Shown here in pieces: positions 1-5,173 of a stretch of DNA of 5,464 bases (positions are counted from its first letter, which is position 1; each line of letters starts with the position of its first letter). The notes beneath the pieces are model-generated. The model made no database searches. It was not told the origin of the DNA and saw nothing but the letters and a program-made list of their open reading frames with translations. The translations under genes were made by a program, and so were the position numbers. Source of the DNA: JAZLIT01 sp045617525 (GTDB lineage: Bacteria; Bacillota; Bacilli; Bacillales_A; Planococcaceae); assembly GCA_045617525.1 (NCBI GenBank), contig JAZLIT010000043.1, positions 1 through 5,464 on the forward strand, given 5' to 3'.

Positions 1-2
1 TC

Positions 3-158
3 AAGCATGAACCTGCTTCAAACTTCGTAAAGGAACGCCGTCAATTTGAAGAGTTAAAAGAAGAATTCGACAAAATGAACCCTTTTACGCAGGAACGTAT
101 TTCAGGCCGTTATGATAAGATGCTAGGTTTTATCCAGGAAAATTCTATGACTATTTAA
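3..158 (+). CDS. C-terminal fragment of an unidentified protein (5' end outside window)
   Basis: An open frame runs from the left edge to a TAA at 156-158 and gives the last 51 residues of a protein, ending ENSMTI. The other two + strand frames hit stops within the first 30 bases, so this is the only open one. The fragment is hydrophilic and strongly charged (many K, E, R and D), with helix-like character around ERRQFEELKEEF, and has no membrane segment or Cys/His metal motif. A terminator hairpin begins two bases after the stop, which supports a genuine gene end. I do not recognise the family from this tail, so no function is offered. It is convergent with the next gene, and both share the terminator at 161-199. 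Confidence 0.7.
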   Translation, partial: KHEPASNFVKERRQFEELKEEFDKMNPFTQERISGRYDKMLGFIQENSMTI

Positions 159-160
159 AA

Positions 161-199
161 AAACGAAGGACACCGTATTCGCTACGGTGTCCTTCGTTT
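161..199. terminator. Bidirectional intrinsic terminator between convergent genes
   Basis: A perfect 17-bp inverted repeat (161-177 pairing with 183-199) encloses a 5-base loop (TTCGC). The stem core is CGAAGGACACCGTA. On the - strand the hairpin is followed by seven T (from the A-run 157-163), making a classic terminator for the membrane-protein gene that ends at 230. On the + strand it is followed by TTTATTTAT, a weaker U-rich tail serving the gene ending at 158. Symmetry and position both point to shared use. Confidence 0.9.
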
Positions 200-229
200 A
201 TTTATGGAGGCACAATTTACCCCTTCACT

Positions 230-1909
230 TTATTGCAATGTATTAATCGTTAATTCCTTTACAGGTAAGAATAATTCACCTGTTTTATAATACGTAATCG
301 TTAATTCATCATCCGCTTCAATATAAACAGCTAGTGGAACTATTTCTGAGCTCACTAGGAAACTTTCGCCTGTTGTTGCTAAAATCGAAACGTACGTGAA
401 ATCACCGATACGCTCCTTGTATATACGTGCAACGGTAACAGTTGCTGTCACCTCTTCTGAACTTGAAGAACCATCCACCGTTGTGCCGCCTCGATTTAAC
501 GCTGTTTTATAAAGCTTTAACGCTTCATTTGGTGTCGTTGCAAATACCGAGATTTCTGGATTTGCTGCAGATACGATAAAGTAGTTTTGCAGGAAGCCAT
601 TTGAATCGAGTACTGGCGCTAACCAGCTAACCTCGCCGTAGAAATTATAAATGATCGGCATATCGCCCTTCCATTCCTTTTCCACGAATTTTTTCTCGAT
701 AATATCAAGCGCACCACGTGAATCCATGTAAGCATCCTCTAAACTACCTGTGTAATACGTAGCCTCGCCCGTTCTCGCATGTGTTAATGAATAGCCGAGC
801 ATCGAATTTACGCCCTCTTTTGGACTTGTAAAATCAGTAAAGTAGTACATTTCTCCATCTTCTGCGAATACCGGGCTAACATTTGCCTCTGTTCCCTCAT
901 CTGATGGTAGCTTTACATCCTTCTTCCCAAACATGCTATTCCAGTAACCATGGATATAATTTCCATAATAGCTATTTTGAAGGCTTACTGCTTCAGGAGA
1001 AAGCGCGCCATCGATAAACGCAGGAACATCTGCACTAGCAAATTTCTCTGTAGCACCCGTTAACGCATCGACCATAATAACGCCCTCTACTTCAAATCCA
1101 TTACGTGCCGAAATAAATTGGCCATATGATCGAATGTAAAAAGGCTTACCTTCCTCATCCACTTCAAGCTGCGCATCGCCGTAGAAAATTAAATTTGGGT
1201 ATTGTAGACGAATATGACGCTCTAAATTTTTATTGAAGAAGGCAGATGGAATATAGCGCATTTCTTCTTTCACAAATTTCGGGTTGTCACTTGAATCTGT
1301 TGCACTCATGCGGAAATACCCCGGTGTTGTTTCGCCATTAAACCATTTGAAAAAGCCAGAGAATTCTACTGGTGCAACATAAACGTAATCACCATTTATT
1401 TTTTGGATTTCTAAATCGCCAAGCTCATAATAGCTTGTGTTGGGTACTTGCCCGAATGCTTTTTTCATTTTATTTTCAGCATATTTCGCTGGCACACTCG
1501 CCGGCGTTTTTGTTTCGTCGAATGCTTTAATTTCTACATCCTCCGTCATTTTTGCAGATTCATATTTTTCATCTGCATTCCAAAGTGACGCACTTAAAAG
1601 ATAGGCAAGTGCAATAATCCCGATTAATGTCACTAAGGACTTCAGCTTTTGCTCAGTACCTTTTGACAAAATCGCACCAATAATAGCGATTACCGGTAGT
1701 GCATATAATGTAATCGACCGATTTAAATCAAATTTCATTGTATAGGCTGCCGCAAAAATAAATAAGAAACTCAAAAGATAGACAGATATTGTCGTAATAA
1801 TTAAAATATTATTAGATAGCTTCTTTGATGTAGCTTTACTCGAAAATGGTACAATTAGTAACGTAACTACAACAGAAGATATTAACGCAAAAAGTATTGT
1901 TTCTAACAC
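230..1909 (-). CDS. Membrane-anchored protein with large extracytoplasmic repeated (PepSY-like) domain
   Basis: Encodes about 559 residues from a GTG start (1909-1907). Four hydrophobic helices fill the N-terminus (about residues 3-21, 36-57, 66-83, 91-109). Lys-rich loops after helices 1 and 3 place those loops inside, so the remaining roughly 450 residues should lie outside the membrane. This part appears to contain four helix-plus-beta-meander units (about 140-204, 223-293, 305-387, 396-458), each with a pattern like GxxYYV...G...vdAxTGxxxxY, for example VDALTGATEKF and THARTGEATYY. This resembles PepSY-type repeats, but that is my inference from pattern and not a confirmed domain hit. A Ser-rich linker (about 475-486, with SSSSEE) leads to a beta-rich C-terminal module (about 487-559) that could be OB- or SH3-like. 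No enzyme motif is evident. Two ATGs (1918, 1915) lie upstream in frame, but they sit 0-3 bases from the AAAGG Shine-Dalgarno, whereas the GTG is 8 bases from AAAGGA. The gene is single, ends at a strong terminator and is divergent from the YhhN gene. Function unknown. Confidence 0.85.
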   Translation of the reverse strand: MLETILFALISSVVVTLLIVPFSSKATSKKLSNNILIITTISVYLLSFLFIFAAAYTMKFDLNRSITLYALPVIAIIGAILSKGTEQKLKSLVTLIGIIALAYLLSASLWNADEKYESAKMTEDVEIKAFDETKTPASVPAKYAENKMKKAFGQVPNTSYYELGDLEIQKINGDYVYVAPVEFSGFFKWFNGETTPGYFRMSATDSSDNPKFVKEEMRYIPSAFFNKNLERHIRLQYPNLIFYGDAQLEVDEEGKPFYIRSYGQFISARNGFEVEGVIMVDALTGATEKFASADVPAFIDGALSPEAVSLQNSYYGNYIHGYWNSMFGKKDVKLPSDEGTEANVSPVFAEDGEMYYFTDFTSPKEGVNSMLGYSLTHARTGEATYYTGSLEDAYMDSRGALDIIEKKFVEKEWKGDMPIIYNFYGEVSWLAPVLDSNGFLQNYFIVSAANPEISVFATTPNEALKLYKTALNRGGTTVDGSSSSEEVTATVTVARIYKERIGDFTYVSILATTGESFLVSSEIVPLAVYIEADDELTITYYKTGELFLPVKELTINTLQ

Positions 1910-1917
1910 GAACATCA

Positions 1918-1923
1918 TCCTTT
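1918..1923 (-). promoter_or_regulatory. Ribosome binding site that decides the start of the 230-1909 gene
   Basis: On the - strand AAAGGA lies 8 bases before GTG (1909-1907), which is normal spacing. The in-frame ATGs at 1918 and 1915 overlap or nearly touch this motif. This favours the GTG, although the ATG at 1915 cannot be excluded. Confidence 0.5.
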
Positions 1924-2002
1924 CTATACTCTAGTTTACGGTCTTTTTATGGAAAAAGATTCATAAACTTTAAGAGATGTACTATTTATTTCACTTTTTC
2001 TT
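1924..2002. promoter_or_regulatory. Divergent intergenic region, presumed promoters for both directions
   Basis: The genes on either side point away from each other, so both promoters should lie here or just inside the neighbouring 5' ends. Only weak matches are visible. For the - strand, TTTCCA-N16-TAGAGT is possible. For the + strand, TATACT (1925-1930) is a fair -10 but has only a poor -35 (TTCTAA, 1901-1906) at 18 bases. No clear operator repeat or riboswitch-like structure was seen. Confidence 0.3.
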
Positions 2003-2008
2003 AGGGGG
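2003..2008 (+). promoter_or_regulatory. Ribosome binding site deciding the TTG start of the YhhN gene
   Basis: AGGGGG lies 7 bases before TTG at 2016. The alternative in-frame ATG at 1977 has only AAGAG immediately against it and would place this strong G-rich site inside the coding region, so the TTG is preferred. Confidence 0.7.
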
Positions 2009-2015
2009 CGTTACA

Positions 2016-2666
2016 TTGGGGAAAAAAATTTTACTCGTTTTAATTGCAGTATTAGGTCTATTTTATATTTTTTATTATGGTAATCGAGACGATTCTTTCA
2101 AAATGCTATTCAAGTTATTACCGATGATTTTAATACTCGGACTTGCCATCTCCACACAGGCTAAAAACATTCCGAAGTATTATTTATTAATAAGCATTGG
2201 ACTCGTATTTTGCACGATTGGCGATTACACGTTGCAATGGTTTATTGTAGGCTTATCATTCTTTTTAACAGGCCACCTGTTTTATATTTCAGCCTTTTTA
2301 ACAGCTAAGGATCATAAAACGCCAACTGCTGTGAAGGCTATTCTTGCTGTTTACGGTATCGTGATGGCTAGTTGGATTGCTGGCACATTGTTTAGCAAAG
2401 GTGACGTAATAATGGGCATCGCTGTTTGTGCGTATATTTTAGTCATTTTGCTAATGGGCTGGACGTCTTGGCGTACGGGCTCGAAGTATGCAATTATCGG
2501 TTCGACACTGTTCATTTTATCTGACTCATTTTTAGCAATTAATAAATTCATTATCGACTTACCCATTTCACATATCCTAATTATGTCAACGTATTATGGT
2601 GCACAAATTTTACTGGCTTTAAGTATTTTGCAATATTCCGTCAATCGAAATAAAGTGGTACAATAA
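2016..2666 (+). CDS. YhhN/TMEM86 family integral membrane protein (lysoplasmalogenase-like)
   Basis: A 216-residue, almost wholly hydrophobic protein with about seven to eight predicted membrane helices (near residues 4-21, 32-47, 54-68, 73-95, 108-126, 130-150, 158-176, 185-207). Signature stretches of the YhhN family are visible in order: FCTIGDYTL (66-73 region), GHLFYI (about 86-91), GSTLFILSDSFLAINKF (162-178) and YYGAQILL (193-200). The two acidic residues in the GD and SD motifs (Asp70, Asp170) match positions that are conserved in the family. Animal members (TMEM86A/B) and some bacterial members hydrolyse the vinyl-ether bond of lysoplasmalogens. Whether this protein acts on such lipids is not shown, since aerobic Bacillales are generally not known for plasmalogens, and a different lipid substrate is possible. 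The start is TTG at 2016, supported by AGGGGG; a longer ORF from ATG 1977 is less likely. It lies 29 bases upstream of pepT with no terminator between them, so the two are probably co-transcribed. Confidence 0.85.
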   Translation: MGKKILLVLIAVLGLFYIFYYGNRDDSFKMLFKLLPMILILGLAISTQAKNIPKYYLLISIGLVFCTIGDYTLQWFIVGLSFFLTGHLFYISAFLTAKDHKTPTAVKAILAVYGIVMASWIAGTLFSKGDVIMGIAVCAYILVILLMGWTSWRTGSKYAIIGSTLFILSDSFLAINKFIIDLPISHILIMSTYYGAQILLALSILQYSVNRNKVVQ

Positions 2667-2680
2667 GGGAACTTATACTT

Positions 2681-2687
2681 TAGGAGG
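2681..2687 (+). promoter_or_regulatory. Strong ribosome binding site of pepT
   Basis: TAGGAGG is a near-perfect Shine-Dalgarno 8 bases before the TTG start at 2696. It is needed to justify the non-ATG start. No promoter-like sequence is evident in the 29-base gap after the YhhN gene. Confidence 0.8.
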
Positions 2688-2695
2688 CCACTTTC

Positions 2696-3922
2696 TTGAA
2701 AGAAAAATTAATCGAACGTTTAACACGCTATGCAAAAATTGATACAGAATCAGATTTCCGCAGCGAAACAACACCTTCAACGATGAAGCAATTCGACTTA
2801 CTTCACGTTCTAAAGGACGAGCTTGCAGAAATCGGCTTAACTGATATTAACCTTGATGAAAACGGCTATTTATTTGCTACTTTACCTGCAAATACAGATA
2901 AAAACGTCCCAACTTTAGGCTTTTTAGCGCACGTAGATACTACTGCCGATTATACAGGAAAAAATGTAAAACCTACGCGCATCGATAACTACGATGGAAG
3001 TGCGATTCAGCTGAATGAAAACTTAGTGATGTCACCTGAGTATTTCCCGAACTTAAAAAATTACATCGGGCAAACATTAATAACAACAGATGGTACAACG
3101 CTTTTAGGTGCGGATGATAAAGCAGGCATCGCTGAAATCGTGACGGCCTTGGAATATTTAGTGGCGAACCCTGAAATTAAACATGGCAAGCTTCGCGTAG
3201 CTTTCACACCTGATGAAGAAATCGGCCGCGGTCCACATAAATTTGATGTTGAGGCATTTAACGCGACTTATGCTTATACATTAGATGGCGGCCCACTTGG
3301 CGAGCTTCAATATGAAAGTTTCAATGCTGCTGGCGTAAATGTAACGACAACAGGTACAAGCGTACACCCTGGTTCTGCTAAAGACAAAATGGTGAATGCA
3401 ACAACACTGGCGATTAAATTCCAAAATGAAATGCCAAAGGATGCTGTACCTGAAAAAACAGATGGCTACGAAGGCTTTATTCACTTAATGAGCTTTGAAG
3501 GGCAAATCGAGCACGCAGAATTACGCTATATTATCCGCGATCATGACCGTGTAAAATTTGAAGAGAAAAAAGCGTTCATGCAACAAGTTGCTGAAAAACT
3601 GCAAGCAGAGCATGGTGCAGATGCACTTTCAATTGTAATCGAAGACCAATACTACAATATGGGTGAAAAAATCGAACCTGTAATGGAAATCGTTGATATT
3701 GCGAAAGAAGCAATGCATAAATTAGGCATCACACCTATTATTGAACCAATCCGTGGTGGTACGGACGGTTCACAGCTTTCTTACATGGGCTTACCAACGC
3801 CAAATATTTTTGCTGGTGGCGAAAATATGCATGGTAAGTATGAATATGTATCTGCTGAAACGATGGTAAAAGCAACAGAAGTAATTTTAGAAATCGTTCA
3901 AGCTTTCGAAAAACGCGCATAA
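2696..3922 (+). CDS. pepT: Peptidase T (tripeptide aminopeptidase), M20B metallopeptidase
   Basis: PepT is a cytoplasmic dinuclear zinc exopeptidase that removes the N-terminal residue of tripeptides in the last stage of peptide use. The 408-residue length equals the family norm. The N-terminus KEKLIERLTRYAKIDTESD is characteristic. Metal-site and catalytic motifs are all present in order: HVD (His79, Asp81), GADDKAG (bridging Asp140), DEEIGRG (general-base Glu174, ligand Glu175), YTLDGG (Asp197) and GGENMHGKYE (His379). The dimerisation/lid domain lies at about 210-315 with SVHPGSAK (His224), and the RGGTDGSQLS loop (353-362) contributes to substrate binding in the family. No key residue is missing, so the enzyme should be active. 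The start is TTG with a strong TAGGAGG. It is second in an operon after the YhhN-type gene and is followed by an intrinsic terminator 10 bases downstream. Assignment of ligands is by family motif matching. Confidence 0.97.
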   Translation: MKEKLIERLTRYAKIDTESDFRSETTPSTMKQFDLLHVLKDELAEIGLTDINLDENGYLFATLPANTDKNVPTLGFLAHVDTTADYTGKNVKPTRIDNYDGSAIQLNENLVMSPEYFPNLKNYIGQTLITTDGTTLLGADDKAGIAEIVTALEYLVANPEIKHGKLRVAFTPDEEIGRGPHKFDVEAFNATYAYTLDGGPLGELQYESFNAAGVNVTTTGTSVHPGSAKDKMVNATTLAIKFQNEMPKDAVPEKTDGYEGFIHLMSFEGQIEHAELRYIIRDHDRVKFEEKKAFMQQVAEKLQAEHGADALSIVIEDQYYNMGEKIEPVMEIVDIAKEAMHKLGITPIIEPIRGGTDGSQLSYMGLPTPNIFAGGENMHGKYEYVSAETMVKATEVILEIVQAFEKRA

Positions 3923-3932
3923 TTGTACATTG

Positions 3933-3967
3933 TAGCGAGGAATTTTTATATTTCTCGCTATTTTTTT
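3933..3967 (+). terminator. Intrinsic terminator after pepT
   Basis: The arms 3933-3942 (TAGCGAGGAA) and 3951-3960 (TTTCTCGCTA) form a 10-bp stem with one G-U pair and an 8-base loop, followed at once by seven T (3961-3967). It ends the YhhN-pepT operon and separates it from the exporter gene, which therefore needs its own promoter. I saw no convincing promoter in 3968-4004. Confidence 0.9.
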
Positions 3968-4004
3968 CACCTATTATATCTGAAAATTCTATTTTTAAAA
4001 GTTT

Positions 4005-4010
4005 GGAGGG
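4005..4010 (+). promoter_or_regulatory. Ribosome binding site deciding the ATG start of the exporter
   Basis: GGAGGG (continuing to GGAGGGG) lies 6-7 bases before ATG at 4017. An in-frame GTG at 4011 overlaps the end of this motif, so it is too close to serve as the start. Confidence 0.8.
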
Positions 4011-4016
4011 GTGGCA

Positions 4017-4970
4017 ATGAAAGAAATCGCCATTGGTATTTTAGCAGCACTATTTTTCGCTGTCACATTCGTCTTAAATCACTCAATGGAAATGGATGGT
4101 GGAAGCTGGCTTTGGAGCTCTTCTTTACGCTATTTCTTTATGGTTCCATTTTTAATTGCCATTGTTGCCTTGCGTGGTCGTGGGAAGTTTACACAATTAA
4201 AGGGTGAAATGAAGCGCAATCCTTTTGGCTGGCTAGGCTGGAGCTTTATCGGCTTCGTGCTCTTTTACGCACCGCTAACCTTTGCAGCCGCGTTTGGCCC
4301 AGGTTGGCTAGTATCAGGGACGTGGCAATTTACGATTATTGCCGGAGTTTTACTTGCACCACTTTTTCTTACATATGTGGATGGACTTTCTATTCGCAGC
4401 CGTATACCGGTCATTTCGCTTGGTATTTCCTGCATTATTTTAATCGGGATTTTACTTATTCAAATACCTCAAGCAAATACCGTTTCCACAAAAACACTGC
4501 TTTTCGGGATTTTACCTGTACTGATTGCAGCCATTGCCTATCCTTTGGGCAATCGTAAAATGATGGAGTTAACGGGCGGTCGCATTGATACGTTTCAGCG
4601 CGTGCTCGGGATGACGGTTGCCTCTTTGCCTGCATGGATCCTCCTTGCACTATATGCGGGGATAACTATTGGTGCGCCTTCTTGGAACCAGGTTGTACAG
4701 TCATTAATTGTTGCAGTGTCTTCAGGTGTTATTGCCACAGTGCTATTTTTCATTGCAACGGATCGCGTGCGTCATGATCAAGGTAAACTTGCTGCTGTTG
4801 AGGCAACACAATCTACCGGGGTCGTTTTCGCGATGATTGGCGAAATTTTGTTGCTAGGCATCGCTTTACCAGAGCCCATTGCATTAGTTGGATTAGCCGT
4901 TATCATTGGAGGAATGCTGTTGCATTGCTATTACACCATGCTTATTGCACGGAAGAATTTATTACACTAA
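4017..4970 (+). CDS. DMT-superfamily multidrug-resistance efflux transporter family protein (EmrE-like Pfam type)
   Basis: A 317-residue integral membrane protein with ten predicted helices (about residues 4-22, 35-52, 70-92, 97-119, 131-150, 159-176, 195-215, 226-246, 265-284, 287-307). This is the usual layout of drug/metabolite transporters built from two five-helix repeats. The N-terminal stretch (NHSMEMDGGSWLWSSSLRYF, residues 21-40) and the second-half stretch EATQSTGVVFAMIGEILLLG (262-281) are typical of the family named 'multidrug resistance efflux transporter' in Bacillales. That name comes from distant similarity to EmrE. The actual substrate is unknown and could be a metabolite rather than a drug. 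The start is ATG 4017. It is a single gene bounded by the pepT terminator upstream and a bidirectional terminator immediately after its TAA. No attenuator or riboswitch is seen before it. Confidence 0.85.
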   Translation: MKEIAIGILAALFFAVTFVLNHSMEMDGGSWLWSSSLRYFFMVPFLIAIVALRGRGKFTQLKGEMKRNPFGWLGWSFIGFVLFYAPLTFAAAFGPGWLVSGTWQFTIIAGVLLAPLFLTYVDGLSIRSRIPVISLGISCIILIGILLIQIPQANTVSTKTLLFGILPVLIAAIAYPLGNRKMMELTGGRIDTFQRVLGMTVASLPAWILLALYAGITIGAPSWNQVVQSLIVAVSSGVIATVLFFIATDRVRHDQGKLAAVEATQSTGVVFAMIGEILLLGIALPEPIALVGLAVIIGGMLLHCYYTMLIARKNLLH

Positions 4971-4972
4971 AC

Positions 4973-5013
4973 ATAAAAATCCCAGAGCTCATAACGAGTT
5001 CGGGGATTTTTAT
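4973..5013. terminator. Bidirectional intrinsic terminator (exporter / leftward RNA)
   Basis: An 11-bp outer stem (4973-4983 with 5003-5013, containing AAAAATCCC and GGGATTTTT), one A-G mismatch, then a 6-bp inner stem (4985-4990 with 4996-5001, one G-U) with loop ATAAC. The A-run and T-run on the two sides make it work in both directions. It begins two bases after the exporter's stop codon. It is also placed to end the predicted leftward RNA that starts near 5122, with UUUUUAUGUUU as its 3' tail. Confidence 0.88.
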
Positions 5014-5081
5014 ATACGTTCATTTTGAGGGGACCTGAACGTACAATGATTGAGAAAGCTTCTGGAGAAAAGCGACTTCAA
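5010..5081 (-). CDS. Possible 23-residue basic peptide inside the Fur-controlled RNA
   Basis: A TTG at 5081 opens a frame of 23 codons ending with TAA at 5012-5010, exactly where the terminator stem begins. The product starts MKSLFSRSF and ends SPQNERI, carries four basic residues against one acidic, and has one Cys. An AGGA (5095-5092) lies 10 bases before the TTG, slightly far but usable. B. subtilis has small Fur-controlled proteins (FbpA/B/C) that work with FsrA, so a peptide is conceivable, but no resemblance is seen. A frame this short is easily open by chance, and codon use cannot be judged. Confidence 0.15.
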   Translation of the reverse strand: MKSLFSRSFLNHCTFRSPQNERI

Positions 5082-5124
5082 ATCACATTCATCCTCACTG
5101 AATTGAAGATGAAATACTCTATAT

Positions 5125-5143
5125 GACAATGATAATCATTATC
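5125..5143. promoter_or_regulatory. Fur box (ferric uptake regulator operator)
   Basis: GACAATGATAATCATTATC matches the classical 19-bp Fur consensus GATAATGATAATCATTATC at 18 of 19 positions. The inner TGATAATCATTATCA (5130-5144) is a perfect match to the Bacillus 7-1-7 inverted repeat TGATAATnATTATCA. Fur with iron bound here would cover the -10 and spacer of the - strand promoter at 5129-5157, giving repression in iron-replete cells. Confidence 0.9.
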
Positions 5144-5157
5144 ACTTAGAATGTCAA
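5129..5157 (-). promoter_or_regulatory. Sigma-A-type promoter overlapped by the Fur box
   Basis: On the - strand the -35 is TTGACA (5157-5152, perfect), the spacer is 17 bases, and the -10 is TATCAT (5134-5129, five of six). It is the best promoter match noticed in the window. Transcription would start near 5122 and run leftward, away from the DUF4395 gene's coding region and towards the terminator at 4973-5013. The overlap with the Fur box is the usual arrangement for Fur repression. Confidence 0.8.
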
Positions 5158-5173
5158 TAATTATTCTGACTTT

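Larger units (their letters stand above)
4968..5122 (-). ncRNA. Predicted Fur-controlled small RNA (FsrA-like by design)
   Basis: A leftward transcript starting about 7 bases after the -10 at 5129-5134 would be about 150 nt and end at the hairpin 4973-5013. In transcript order it can fold into hairpin 1 (5113-5106 with 5095-5088, 8 bp with one G-U), hairpin 2 (5073-5068 with 5063-5058, GCUUUU/AGAAGC, tetraloop CUCC), hairpin 3 (5043-5036 with 5022-5015, perfect 8 bp UACGUUCA/UGAACGUA, 13-nt loop GGUCCCCUCAAAA) and the terminator. The exposed CUCC and CCCCUC are complementary to Shine-Dalgarno sequences. Fur-repressed sRNAs such as B. subtilis FsrA (and RyhB in enterobacteria) turn down iron-using proteins when iron is scarce, and FsrA pairs with targets through C-rich stretches. 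Homology to FsrA is not claimed, since this RNA is longer and I could not align it. The alternative is a short mRNA (see 5010-5081). The ends are estimates. Confidence 0.6.

Noticed and set aside
1934..1956. SigB-like promoter (GTTTAC ... GGAAAA) upstream of the YhhN gene
   Set aside because: The spacer is only 11 bases and the -10 departs from GGGTAT, so the match is too weak to claim general stress control.
2351..2566. Antisense ORF within the YhhN gene, and similar antisense ORFs within pepT and the exporter
   Set aside because: They lie opposite well-supported genes, have no ribosome sites, and their products resemble no family; they are shadows of coding sequence.
3923..4207. 94-codon + strand ORF starting right after pepT
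   Set aside because: It has no ribosome site, runs through the pepT terminator and overlaps the clearly real exporter in another frame; the product is low-complexity and aromatic-rich, typical of a shadow frame.
5046..5126. + strand ORF of 26 codons (ATG 5046, TGA 5124) with a GAGGGG upstream
   Set aside because: The GAGGGG is about 13 bases away, there is no promoter between it and the exporter terminator, the frame runs into the Fur box, and an open stretch this short is common by chance. The leftward RNA explains the same bases better.
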